Assembly: GCF_014137995.1 (NCBI RefSeq)
Contig: NZ_JACGWV010000003.1
Span: 434,001-498,000 of the forward strand
Direction: 5' to 3'
Length of the DNA stretch: 64,000 bases
Source of the DNA: Promicromonospora sukumoe
Lineage (GTDB): Bacteria > Actinomycetota > Actinomycetes > Actinomycetales > Cellulomonadaceae
The position numbers were made by a program, and so were the translations under genes. Shown here in pieces: positions 42,449 through 51,868 of the stretch; within the stretch, counting starts at the first letter, position 1, and each line of letters begins with the position of its first letter. Below the pieces are notes generated by a model, which was given only the letters and a program-made list of their open reading frames with translations, ran no database searches and had not been told where the DNA came from.

Positions 42449-43416
42449 GGGCCGTCGTCCGCGACCGCTACGGCCCGCCCGACGTGCTCCGGCTGGCGAC
42501 GCTCGACGCGCCCGAGCCGGGCCCGGGCGAGGCGGTCGTGCGGGTCGAGGCCGCCTCGCTGAACATGGCCGACGTCGACCACCTGCTCGGCCGGCCCCGA
42601 CTCGCCCGCCTGGCCACGGGCCTGGTGCGCCCGGCGAACCTCCGGGTCGGGCTCGACGTGGCCGGGACCGTCGAGCGCGTCGGCGCCGACGTGACCGGCC
42701 TGCGCCCGGGCGGCCGCGTCTGGGCCGACCTCTTCGACAGCGGCCACGGGTCGCTCGCCGACCGGGTGTGCGTCCCGGCGTCGGCCCTCGCGCCGCTCCC
42801 GGGGCAGGTCGCGTTCGACGACGCCGCCACGGTGCCGCACTCGGGCTCGCTCGCGCTCCAGGGCCTGCGCGCCGCGGGGCCGATCAAGGCCGGCGAGCGC
42901 GTGCTGATCAACGGCGCGGGCGGCTGCGTGGGGCCGTTCGCGGTGCAGATCGCCAAGGCCCGCGGCGCGGTGGTCACCGCCGTCGACCACGGGGGCAAGC
43001 TGGACCTGCTCCGCGAGGTGGGCGCGGACGAGGTGATCGACTACACCCGGCAGGACGTCACGCGCTCCGACCGGCGGTTCGACGTGGTCCTGGACATCGC
43101 CGACACCCGGTCCCTCGTCGCGCTGCGTCGCTGCCTGGCCCCGGGCGGCCGGTACGTGCTGATCGCGCGGCGGATCGGGTCCTTCGCGGAGAAGGCGCTG
43201 CTCGGCCCGGTGGTCGGCAGGCTGACCGGGACCAGGATGGGCACCTTCGCCTGGCACCCGAACCGGCGGTCCGACCTGGACGAGCTGGCGGCGCTGCTCG
43301 TCTCGGGCGCGGTGCGCCCCGTCGTCGACCGCCGCTACTCGCTCGACGAGGCCGCGGAGGCGTTCGACCGCCTCGCCACGGGCGCCGCCCGCGGCAAGCT
43401 ACTGATCACCCCGTAG
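42445..43416 (+). CDS. Medium-chain dehydrogenase/reductase (zinc-free quinone-reductase type)
   Basis: 323 residues. N-terminal GroES-like domain (residues 1-120; RYGPPDVLRLATLDAPEPGPGEAVVRVEAASLN) and Rossmann domain with VLINGAGGCVGPFAVQIAKARGA (about 140-162). It lacks the zinc-binding cysteines of alcohol dehydrogenases, fitting the NADPH:quinone reductase group. The C-terminal motif SLDEAAEAFDRLATGAARGKLLI is typical. GTG start overlapping the upstream stop indicates translational coupling with the F420-type reductase, and a shared substrate class is likely. Confidence 0.87.
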   Translation: MRAVVRDRYGPPDVLRLATLDAPEPGPGEAVVRVEAASLNMADVDHLLGRPRLARLATGLVRPANLRVGLDVAGTVERVGADVTGLRPGGRVWADLFDSGHGSLADRVCVPASALAPLPGQVAFDDAATVPHSGSLALQGLRAAGPIKAGERVLINGAGGCVGPFAVQIAKARGAVVTAVDHGGKLDLLREVGADEVIDYTRQDVTRSDRRFDVVLDIADTRSLVALRRCLAPGGRYVLIARRIGSFAEKALLGPVVGRLTGTRMGTFAWHPNRRSDLDELAALLVSGAVRPVVDRRYSLDEAAEAFDRLATGAARGKLLITP

Positions 43417-43420
43417 GCGT

Positions 43421-43476
43421 CGAACGTAGGTCTGGTCGCTCTCTGAGCCCTGATCGCGCGACCAACCCTACGTTCG
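43421..43476. terminator. Inverted repeat after the MDR gene
   Basis: 19-base arms (43421-43439 CGAACGTAGG..., 43458-43476 ...CCTACGTTCG) with two mismatches and an 18-base loop, five bases after the stop codon. Confidence 0.6.
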
Positions 43477-43543
43477 GCTCCCGGATCATCCACCGGCAGC
43501 GGCCGCGTCCGGGGTTTCCGGCGCGGGTGGGAGGATCGGGCGC

Positions 43544-44212
43544 ATGACGCAACGCCGCATCCTGATCCTCTCCGGCCGTGGACGCTACGAGGACCCCTGG
43601 CACGACCACGCGGCGACGTCGCACGCGGCGGCCGGGGTGCTCGGCGAGCTGGGTGCCGTCGAGGTGCGCGGGCTCTTCCGTAGTGCGCTGGAGGACCTGG
43701 ACTCCGTGGACCTGCTGGTCGTCAACGGCGGCACGGGCCGACGCGACGCCGAATTCGACGGGTCTGACGACGACTGGCGCGGCTTCCACGACCGGCTGGC
43801 CGGCTGGGCGCGGGCCGGGGGTGCCGTGCTCGGGCTGCACCAGGCCGCGAACACCTTCTACGACGCGCCCGACTGGGAGGCGGTGCTGGGTGGCCGCTGG
43901 GTTCCCGGCGAGTCGATGCACCCGCCGATCGGCACGGCCCGCTTCGAGCTGACGATCGGCCACCCGATGACCGAGGGCCTGAGCGTGGTCGAGGCCTTCG
44001 ACGAGCGGTACTGCCATCTTCGTGTCGCCTCGGGCACGCGCGTGCTCGGCACCACCCTGGACGACGACGGCGCCCCGCACCCCGTCCTGTGGGTCAACGA
44101 GGAGCACGGCGGCCGCAGCGTGTACTCGGCGCTGGGCCACGACGTCCGCTCCTTCGCGTCGGAGGGGCACCAGGAGCTCCTGCGCCGCGCCGCCTCCTGG
44201 CTGCTGTCGTAG
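43544..44212 (+). CDS. ThuA-domain protein
   Basis: 222 residues of the ThuA glutamine-amidotransferase-like fold. ILILSGRGRYEDPWHDH at the N-terminus, LLVVNGGTG, a central GGAVLGLHQAANTFYDAP, and the C-terminal GRSVYSALGHDVRSF match the family. ThuA proteins are linked to trehalose and related disaccharide use in rhizobia and often accompany Gfo/Idh dehydrogenases; catalytic function is unsettled. Here it stands between an MDR gene and a VOC gene on the same strand, with terminator-like sequence before it, so it may be transcribed alone. Confidence 0.85.
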   Translation: MTQRRILILSGRGRYEDPWHDHAATSHAAAGVLGELGAVEVRGLFRSALEDLDSVDLLVVNGGTGRRDAEFDGSDDDWRGFHDRLAGWARAGGAVLGLHQAANTFYDAPDWEAVLGGRWVPGESMHPPIGTARFELTIGHPMTEGLSVVEAFDERYCHLRVASGTRVLGTTLDDDGAPHPVLWVNEEHGGRSVYSALGHDVRSFASEGHQELLRRAASWLLS

Positions 44213-44242
44213 CACGAGCACGACGGGACCTCGTGCTCTTGA

Positions 44243-44260
44243 CCTCAACCGTTGTTGAGG
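44243..44260. promoter_or_regulatory. Inverted repeat over the VOC-gene promoter
   Basis: CCTCAAC (44243-44249) and GTTGAGG (44254-44260) flank CGTT. A -35-like TTGACC (44239-44244) overlaps the left arm, 17 bases before the repeat ends and 38 bases before the ATG. A candidate operator. Confidence 0.5.
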
Positions 44261-44276
44261 TTGTTGGCTGGGTCGC

Positions 44277-45029
44277 ATGGAGATCCTCAGCGTCGACACG
44301 GTGAACCGCTCGACCGCGGGGACCGCCGCGTACTACGAGACGGTCCTCGGCCTGCCGGTCAGCAAGGAGATCGGCGCGGTCGAGGTCACCGTCGGCCGCA
44401 CGGTCCTGCGCTTCCACGAGGACGCCGACGCCGCGGGCGACCAGCACTACGCGTTCCTGGTCGACGACGCGCGGTTCGACGCCGCCCGCGCCTTCCTGAC
44501 AGCGGGGCCCGGCCTGCTGGGCGACGGCGACCGCACGGAGTTCGAGGCGCAGGACGCCTGGAACGCGCGGTCGCTGTACTTCCCGGGGCCGGACCGCTCC
44601 GTCCTGGAGGTCATCGCGCGCCGTGATCTTCCCCGAGACCTGGGTGCCGGGCGCGGCGCGGGGGCGAAGGCCTCGAGCCCGCCCGCGTCCGGCACCCAGC
44701 CCAGCCCGTCGGCACCGTTCGGGCCGGGCGACCTGCTGTCCGTGAGCGAGGTGGGTATCGCGGTACCCGACGTCGTGGGCACCGCCGACCGGCTCGCCGC
44801 CGCCGGCGTCGGCCGCTACCCGGACGGCTCGGCGACGTTCAGCCCGGCCGGGCACATCGACGGCATGCTGATCCTGGTCAGCGTGGGCCGTACCTGGTTC
44901 CCGACGTCGGACCGCGTGGTGGGCGAGCCGCCCGTGACCGTGGTCGCGCAGGCGGGCCCGTCGAGCCCGGGCGTGGTGCCCGGCCGCTACGAGCTGGCCC
45001 CGGGCCGCGTCCTGGTGGTGCGCCCGTAA
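44277..45029 (+). CDS. VOC-superfamily (glyoxalase/dioxygenase-fold) protein
   Basis: 250 residues. The N-terminal half is a VOC module (residues 1-115; TVNRSTAGTAAYYETVLGLPVS, LYFPGPDRSVLEVIAR with the metal-ligand Glu position). A Gly/Ser/Pro-rich linker (about 118-140) leads to a degenerate second module (LLSVSEVGIAVPDVVGTADRLAAAGVGRY). The family includes glyoxalase I, extradiol dioxygenases and resistance proteins; the reaction cannot be assigned. It has its own promoter-like region with an inverted repeat and is convergent with trmL across a family D palindrome. Confidence 0.75.
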   Translation: MEILSVDTVNRSTAGTAAYYETVLGLPVSKEIGAVEVTVGRTVLRFHEDADAAGDQHYAFLVDDARFDAARAFLTAGPGLLGDGDRTEFEAQDAWNARSLYFPGPDRSVLEVIARRDLPRDLGAGRGAGAKASSPPASGTQPSPSAPFGPGDLLSVSEVGIAVPDVVGTADRLAAAGVGRYPDGSATFSPAGHIDGMLILVSVGRTWFPTSDRVVGEPPVTVVAQAGPSSPGVVPGRYELAPGRVLVVRP

Positions 45030-45036
45030 CCGACCT

Positions 45037-45099
45037 CGTTGAGTGCTGGACTTTCGCCCTGCGGATCGCATGTGCAGGGCGAAAGCCCAGCACTCAACG
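45037..45099. repeat. Palindromic repeat family D, copy 2
   Basis: 26-base arms (45037-45062, 45074-45099) with one mismatch and an 11-base loop. It shares the outer CGTTGAGTGC...GCACTCAACG with copy 1 at 25722-25784. It fills the convergent junction of the VOC and trmL genes, ending right at the trmL stop. Confidence 0.87.
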
Positions 45100-45603
45100 T
45101 CACGCTCCCTCGGAGAAGCCCGTCTGGCGCCAGACCTCGTAGACCGCGATCGACGCCGCGTTGGTCAGGTTGAGCGACCGGCGGCCCGGCAGCATCGGGA
45201 TGCGCAGCTCGTCGGTGACGCGGGGGTGCTTCAGGGCTTCGGGCGGCAGACCCGTGGGCTCGGGTCCGAACAGCAGCACGTCGCCCGGCCGGTACTCGAC
45301 GTCGGTGAACCGGGTGGTCGCGCGGGTCGTGAACGCGAACACCCGGGCCTCGGGCAGTGCGTCGAGGGCCGCGTCGAGCGACGGGTGCACGTCCATGACG
45401 GCGAGGTCGTGGTAGTCGAGGCCGGCGCGCTTCAGCTTGGCCTCCGACAGGTCGAAGCCCAGCGGCTCCACGAGGTGCAGCCGCGCGCCGGTCACGGCAG
45501 CGAGCCGGATCGCGGACCCGGTGTTCCCGGGGATGCGCGGCTCGAAGTACACGATGTGGGCCAGGGGGTTCGCGGGCACGGGGGCGTCAGGCTGCTGCGG
45601 CAC
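45100..45603 (-). CDS. trmL: tRNA (cytidine(34)-2'-O)-methyltransferase TrmL-like
   Basis: 167 residues, SPOUT methyltransferase that methylates the wobble ribose of tRNA-Leu. Visible motifs are IVYFEPRIPGNTGSAIRL (motif 1), HLVEPLGFDL, LLFGPEPTGLP (knot) and IPMLPGRRSLNLTNAASIAVYE (SAM-binding trefoil knot). The GTG at 45603 lacks a strong ribosome site; a GTG at 45579 also fits and would give 159 residues, closer to the usual 157. It is divergent from the trpS leader. Cellular tRNA-modification role is inferred from family. Confidence 0.88.
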   Translation of the reverse strand: MPQQPDAPVPANPLAHIVYFEPRIPGNTGSAIRLAAVTGARLHLVEPLGFDLSEAKLKRAGLDYHDLAVMDVHPSLDAALDALPEARVFAFTTRATTRFTDVEYRPGDVLLFGPEPTGLPPEALKHPRVTDELRIPMLPGRRSLNLTNAASIAVYEVWRQTGFSEGA

Positions 45604-45672
45604 GGGTCCATTCTCGCTGCCCGACGGCGCGGCGTCGTCCGCCGCCGTCGTCCGCCGTCGGGCAGGCCGCCC

Positions 45673-45702
45673 TTGCCCGCCGTCGGGCGCCCCGCCTACC
45701 CT
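45673..45702 (+). promoter_or_regulatory. Promoter of the trpS leader
   Basis: TTGCCC (45673-45678) and TACCCT (45697-45702) are spaced 18 bp. The expected start, about seven bases after the -10, falls on the A of the leader ATG at 45709, predicting a leaderless transcript. Confidence 0.55.
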
Positions 45703-45708
45703 GACGAC

Positions 45709-45753
45709 ATGACGCACGGGCTCAACTGGTGGCGGCTGCACTCGCAGCCGTGA
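45709..45753 (+). CDS. trpS leader peptide (14 residues, tandem Trp)
   Basis: MTHGLNWWRLHSQP, ending in TGA at 45751. The two adjacent TGG codons (45727-45732) sense charged tRNA-Trp. Codons after them enter hairpin CGGCTGC/GCAGCCG (45733-45739 and 45744-45750). This is the layout of ribosome-mediated attenuation: stalling at Trp codons frees GCAGC (45744-45748) to pair with GCTGC (45785-45789), preventing the terminator. No ribosome site precedes the ATG, consistent with a leaderless start. Similar leaders precede trp genes and some auxiliary trpS genes in streptomycetes. Confidence 0.88.
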   Translation: MTHGLNWWRLHSQP

Positions 45754-45776
45754 CCTGACGCGCCCACCCGCACAGA

Positions 45777-45811
45777 AGTCCCGAGCTGCCCGCCGCAGCC
45801 CGGGACTTTTT
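45777..45811 (+). terminator. Attenuator terminator of trpS
   Basis: 13-base arms (45777-45789, 45795-45807) with one mismatch and loop CCGCC, followed by TTTTT at 45807-45811. It is the clearest intrinsic terminator in the window, lying between the leader peptide and trpS. Confidence 0.88.
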
Positions 45812-45860
45812 CTGTGCCCGATGTCGTGCGCGGGCTGCTCCTCGCCCGAAGGAGACCCAC

Positions 45861-47054
45861 ATGTCCGTGACAATGCCGCCCGAGGCGGCCCCGACGTCGT
45901 CCGCCCCCGCCACCCCGCACGACACCGCCACCCCGCACGACACCGCTACCCTGCACGACCTCGGTGCCGCCCGCGAGAAGCGGGCCACCACCCGCTCGGC
46001 CCTCGCGGCGCGCGAGCGCACCGCCGTGCTGGAGGACCGGATCGCCCGAAACCCGGGGGAGTACCGCGTGCTGACCGGCGACCGCCCCACCGGGGCCCTG
46101 CACCTGGGGCACCTGATGGGGACCGTCGCGAACCGCGTGCGCCTGCAGGACCTGGGCGTCGAGGTGTTCCTCATCGTCGCCGACTACCAGGTCATCACCG
46201 ACCGGGACGACGCCGGCGACCTGCCCGCGACCGTCCGCGAGGTGCTGCTCGACTACCTCGCGGCGGGCCTGGACCCGGAGCGCAGCACTGTCTTCACGCA
46301 CTCGGCGGTGCCTGCGCTGAACCAGCTCCTGCTGCCGTTCCTGTCGCTGGTCACGGTGTCCGAGCTGGAGCGCAACCCCACGGTGAAGGCTGAGGCGGAG
46401 GCGGCCGTGCTGCGGCAGAAGCGCGGCATCTCCGGCCTGCTGCTCACCTACCCGGTGCACCAGGCCGCCGACATCCTGTTCTGCCACGGCAACCTCGTGC
46501 CGGTGGGCGTGGACCAGCTTCCGCACCTGGAGATCACCCGGACCGTCGCGCGGCGGTTCAACCAGCGATATAGCGCCGCCCGGCCGTACTTCCCCGAGCC
46601 GGACGCGCTCATCGCGCCGTCGACCACCGTGCTCGGCGACGACGGCCGCCGGATGTCCAAGTCGCGCGGCAACGCGCTGGAGCTGCGGGCCTCGGAGGAC
46701 GACACGGCGAGGTTCTTCAAGCGCGCGAAGACCGACGCCGAGCGCGCCATCACGTACGAGCCGGAGCGGCGGCCGGAGATCGCCAACCTGCTCCAGATCG
46801 GCGCGTACTTCACCGGGGGCACCCCGGAGGCGCTCGCCGACGAGGTGGGCGCCGGGGGAGCGGGGCGCCTCAAGGCCCTGGTCACCGAGGCGGCCGTGGA
46901 GGGCCTGCGCCCCCTGCGTGCCCGACGGCGGGAGCTCGCCTCCGCCGGACTGCGGTACCTGGACGAGGTGCTCGCCCGGGGCAACGCGCGGGCGAACGAG
47001 ATCGCGGACCGCACCCTGGACGACGTCCGCGGGCTCATGGGGATGCGCTACTGA
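45861..47054 (+). CDS. trpS: Tryptophanyl-tRNA synthetase
   Basis: Charges tRNA-Trp; 397 residues, class Ic. The HIGH motif is GALHLGH (residues 78-84) and the KMSKS motif is RMSKS (264-268). The N-terminal 55 residues are an extension with tandem ATPHDT repeats encoded by an 18-bp DNA repeat. GAAGGAG precedes the ATG. Expression is governed by the Trp attenuator upstream. Streptomyces have attenuated auxiliary TrpS enzymes resistant to indolmycin; whether this is the housekeeping or an auxiliary copy cannot be told from the window. Three hairpins follow the stop. Confidence 0.95.
   Translation: MSVTMPPEAAPTSSAPATPHDTATPHDTATLHDLGAAREKRATTRSALAARERTAVLEDRIARNPGEYRVLTGDRPTGALHLGHLMGTVANRVRLQDLGVEVFLIVADYQVITDRDDAGDLPATVREVLLDYLAAGLDPERSTVFTHSAVPALNQLLLPFLSLVTVSELERNPTVKAEAEAAVLRQKRGISGLLLTYPVHQAADILFCHGNLVPVGVDQLPHLEITRTVARRFNQRYSAARPYFPEPDALIAPSTTVLGDDGRRMSKSRGNALELRASEDDTARFFKRAKTDAERAITYEPERRPEIANLLQIGAYFTGGTPEALADEVGAGGAGRLKALVTEAAVEGLRPLRARRRELASAGLRYLDEVLARGNARANEIADRTLDDVRGLMGMRY
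45911..45960 (+). repeat. 18-bp tandem repeat at the trpS 5' end
   Basis: CACCCCGCACGACACCGC occurs at 45911-45928 and 45929-45946, followed by a decayed third unit. It encodes the repeated TPHDTA segment in the TrpS N-terminal extension. Confidence 0.8.
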
Positions 47055-47064
47055 CGTGGGTCGA

Positions 47065-47203
47065 TGTCCACAGGCCTGTGGAAAACAGGCCTGTGGACAA
47101 AGGAGATCCCCGGCCGGGATGCCTCAATAACCCGGCCGGGGAAATCTGTTCGGACGGCTGACGGCGCGACAGGGAGCCACCCAGGAAGGTCGCGCCGTCA
47201 GCC
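47065..47203. terminator. Three consecutive hairpins between trpS and pckG
   Basis: Stem 1: 15-base arms 47065-47079 and 47085-47099. Stem 2: CCCCGGCCGGG 47108-47118 with 47131-47141. Stem 3: 15-base arms 47156-47170 and 47189-47203. All stems are perfect and fill the convergent junction, ending just before the pckG stop. Confidence 0.8.
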
Positions 47204-47211
47204 GCCCGAGA

Positions 47212-49137
<1,926 letters not shown>

Positions 49138-49242
49138 GGGAGCTCCGATCGTCAGACGGCGGGCCTCGGTAGCGGGCTTGTTTCCACTCTGGGGTGCGAA
49201 TCGCCCGGAATTCCAGCCCCGGGGCTGTCAAGAATCGCCGAT

Positions 49243-49259
49243 CTTCACGTAGTGTGAAG
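49243..49259. promoter_or_regulatory. Inverted repeat between pckG and the ramB-like gene
   Basis: CTTCAC (49243-49248) and GTGAAG (49254-49259) are separated by GTAGT, in the shared 198-bp divergent region, 77 bases upstream of the ramB-like start. Candidate operator; does not obviously match the published RamB site. Confidence 0.45.
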
Positions 49260-49335
49260 GAGCGGGTTACTGCTGGCCCGTCCCGGGCAGCGCGCGACGT
49301 CGTCGTCGCGCCCGCGAGCACGAACGGAGGGCGAC

Positions 49336-50826
49336 ATGCCTGCGGGAGGCGAGCCGACGTCGTCGGGCGGCGAGACCGATCTGATCACCCTGGGGCGGCG
49401 CATCCGGCACCTGCGCACCGCGCAGGGACTCACGCTGGACGCGCTCGGCGAGAAGGTGGGCTCGGCGCCGAGCCTGCTGTCGCTCGTGGAGAACGGCCGC
49501 CGCGAACCGCGGCTCGGCTTGCTCCGGTCGATCGCGGAGGCGCTGGGCGTCCCGATGAGCGAGCTGCTGAGCTCGGAGCCGCCGTCGCGCCGCGCCGCGC
49601 TGGAGATCGCGCTCGACCGTGCACAGCGCGGACCCCTGTTCACCACGCTCGGTGTGCCGGCCGTCAAGCCCAGCCAGAAGCTGCCGATGCCGGTGCTCGA
49701 ACAGCTCGTGGGCCTGCACGACGAGCTGGCGCGGCGCGAGCAGATGGCCATCGCCACGCCCGAGGAGGCGCGGCGGGCCAACACCGACCTGCGCCTGGAG
49801 CGGGAGGCGCGCGACAACCACTACCCGCAGTTCGAGGCCGTCGCCGAGCAGATGGTCAAGGCCGCCGGGTACACGGGCGGCGCGCTGACCCACCGCACCG
49901 TGGCGCGGATGGCCGAGCAGATGGGCTTCACGCTGCTGCACGTCGGCGACCTGCCCCGGTCCGCCCGCTCCGTGACCGACCTGCGCAACGGGCGCATCTA
50001 CCTGCCCCCGGCGTCGACCCCCGGCGGGCACGGCCTGCGGTCGCTCGCACTGCAGGCGCTGGCGCACCGCGTGCTGGAGCACGACCGGCCGCGTTCCTAC
50101 GGCGAGTTCCTGCGGCATCGCGTCGAGATCACATACTTCGCCGCCGCGTGCCTGGTGCCGCAGTTCGTGGCCGTGCCGTTCCTGGAGTCCCGCAAGCGCG
50201 AGCGTGACCTCGCCGTCGAGGACTTCCGCGACGCCTTCGGCATCACGCACGAGGCCGCCGCGATGCGGCTGACCAACCTCGCGACGCACCACCTCGGCAT
50301 CCCGCTGCACTTCCTGCGCGTGGGGGCCGACGGCGCGCTGTTCCGCGGCTACGCGAACGACGGCCTGCCGTTCCCGCAGGACGTCACGGGCGCCATCGAG
50401 GGGCAGCTCATCTGCCGGCGCTGGGCGGCGCGCGAGGCGTTCGAGCGCCGCGACCGCGCCACAGAGTTCTACCAGTACACCGACACCCCGGCCGGGACGT
50501 TCTGGTGCTCCACCCAGACGGGGTCCACGTCGCCCACGGGCGGGCCCGACGGCGGCTCGGGCGCGTTCTCGATCACGGTCGGGGTGCCGTACGCGCACGC
50601 CAAGTGGTTCCGCGGGCGCGACTCGCAGGTGCGGCGCGTCTCCACGTGCCCGGACCCGGCCTGCTGCCAGCGCCCCTCGCCCGAGCTCACCGAACGCTGG
50701 TCGGGCGAGGCCTGGCCGTCGGGGCGCATGCACCAGCAGATCCTCGCGGCCCTCCCGCGCGGCGCCTTCCCCGGGGTGGACGACACCGAGGTGTACGCGT
50801 TCCTCGACAAGCACGCCCCCGACTGA
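49336..50826 (+). CDS. ramB: RamB-type XRE regulator with acyl-CoA-like sensor domain
   Basis: 496 residues. The XRE HTH is at about 17-76 (ITLGRRIRHLRTAQGLTLDALGEKVGSAPSLLSLVENGRREP). An IrrE/M78-like middle segment (about 175-300, GYTGGALTHRTVARMAEQMG; FAAACLVPQF) is followed by the short-chain fatty acyl (ScfR) region with CRRW and cysteines at CPDPACCQRPS. Length and order match corynebacterial RamB, which regulates acetate and glyoxylate metabolism. GGAGG-type site upstream. Divergent from pckG, suggesting control of the switch to gluconeogenic carbon; target inferred. Confidence 0.85.
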   Translation: MPAGGEPTSSGGETDLITLGRRIRHLRTAQGLTLDALGEKVGSAPSLLSLVENGRREPRLGLLRSIAEALGVPMSELLSSEPPSRRAALEIALDRAQRGPLFTTLGVPAVKPSQKLPMPVLEQLVGLHDELARREQMAIATPEEARRANTDLRLEREARDNHYPQFEAVAEQMVKAAGYTGGALTHRTVARMAEQMGFTLLHVGDLPRSARSVTDLRNGRIYLPPASTPGGHGLRSLALQALAHRVLEHDRPRSYGEFLRHRVEITYFAAACLVPQFVAVPFLESRKRERDLAVEDFRDAFGITHEAAAMRLTNLATHHLGIPLHFLRVGADGALFRGYANDGLPFPQDVTGAIEGQLICRRWAAREAFERRDRATEFYQYTDTPAGTFWCSTQTGSTSPTGGPDGGSGAFSITVGVPYAHAKWFRGRDSQVRRVSTCPDPACCQRPSPELTERWSGEAWPSGRMHQQILAALPRGAFPGVDDTEVYAFLDKHAPD

Positions 50827-50830
50827 CCCC

Positions 50831-50876
50831 CGTGTCAGACGTACAGGTCCCTCGAAGGACCTGTACGTCTGACACG
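50831..50876. repeat. Palindromic repeat family C, copy 3
   Basis: 46 bp, CGTGTCAGACGTACAGGTCC and its inverse around a short centre. It starts four bases after the ramB-like stop. The next gene is on the same strand, so here it would work in one direction. Confidence 0.87.
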
Positions 50877-50932
50877 CACGTATGACCCTCTGTCGAGGCT
50901 CTCGCGGCGTCGCCGGGTTAGCGTAGGCGACC

Positions 50933-51607
50933 GTGGCATCGAACCTGGCTTGCATCGGACTGGACGTCTGGCGACGCAGCGAATTTCGCGACATGGTGGC
51001 ATCCGCGCGCGCCGAGGCGGAGACGATCGCGAAGGACGGCGAGGTCGGCGTGCACATCTGGACCGACACGTCCGGTGCCCGCCTGATCATCACCACCGAG
51101 GGCGACCTGGTCCGGGTGGTCACGCCCACGTTCTACGCGGCGCCGGGCGCCATCCTCTCCGAGCCGCAGGCGGTCGACGGCGGCCTCGTGCTCGCCGAGC
51201 TCGTGAACCAGCACGACGAGGTGATCACCGAGATCGCCTGCCAGCTCGAGGAGCTCGCCCTGCTCGGCACCGCGGAGGCACCCGTCACGGGCCCCGTCTC
51301 GATCGTCGTGCTCGGCAACTCCGTCCAGGTCATCGGGCAGGCCGACGCCGACGTGTCCGGCCTGGTCTTCGAGCCCACCGGCGCGTACGCCGCGTCGACC
51401 GACGCCGTCGCGCACCTGACCGGCGTCGTGCTCGCGATCGAGGAGCGCACCGTCGCGCGCACAAGCCAGCGGTTCACCGCGGCCCGCGTGCAGACCGACG
51501 GCTTCCAGGTGACCCTCTGCCACCCGGCGGGCAAGCCCGCGCTGACCCCGGGCGACGTCGTCGAGGTCGACGGATACGTGGTCGCGTCGCTGCCGGGGCT
51601 GCGCTGA
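50933..51607 (+). CDS. Hypothetical protein
   Basis: 224 residues of unrecognised family. No signal peptide or membrane segment is seen. The protein is acidic, Val/Ala-rich and predicted mostly beta after an N-terminal helix (SEFRDMVASARAEAETIAKDG). Repeated short strands such as VHIWTDTSGARLIITTEGDLVRVVTPTFYA suggest a beta-rich fold in two halves (about 35-110 and 120-220). A GTG at 50933 is used with no strong ribosome site. It stands alone between palindromes of families C and B. Confidence 0.6.
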   Translation: MASNLACIGLDVWRRSEFRDMVASARAEAETIAKDGEVGVHIWTDTSGARLIITTEGDLVRVVTPTFYAAPGAILSEPQAVDGGLVLAELVNQHDEVITEIACQLEELALLGTAEAPVTGPVSIVVLGNSVQVIGQADADVSGLVFEPTGAYAASTDAVAHLTGVVLAIEERTVARTSQRFTAARVQTDGFQVTLCHPAGKPALTPGDVVEVDGYVVASLPGLR

Positions 51608-51664
51608 CCCTCCGCCGGGCTGGCTGGCTGGCTGCCGACTTCTCCCGGGTCCCGGGCTGACCCC

Positions 51665-51733
51665 TCCCCTTTGAGACCAAAGTTTCTTCGCTTTGGGCCA
51701 CCCCAGAGCGAAGAAACTTAGGTCTCAAAGGAG
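51665..51733. repeat. Palindromic repeat family B, copy 4
   Basis: About 69 bp with core GAGACCAAAGTTTCTTCGCTTTGG and its inverse; one base in the left core departs from the family (CCAAAG for CCTAAG). It lies in the 261-bp gap between two plus-strand genes. Confidence 0.83.
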
Positions 51734-51868
51734 AACGCGGCAGCCGGGCCGACGGCGGAGCGTTGGGGGAACCACTGATGACAGGGCGCGGCCCCGCCTG
51801 GTGTGATTTCACCCGGCCCCGCGCGTCCGGCCGGTGGCTCACGGCGATCCCCGAGGACGGTCCCACCC

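Noticed and set aside
45709..45811. T-box riboswitch before trpS
   Set aside because: No T-box core sequence or specifier loop; a short ORF with tandem Trp codons and alternative hairpins fits ribosome-mediated attenuation.
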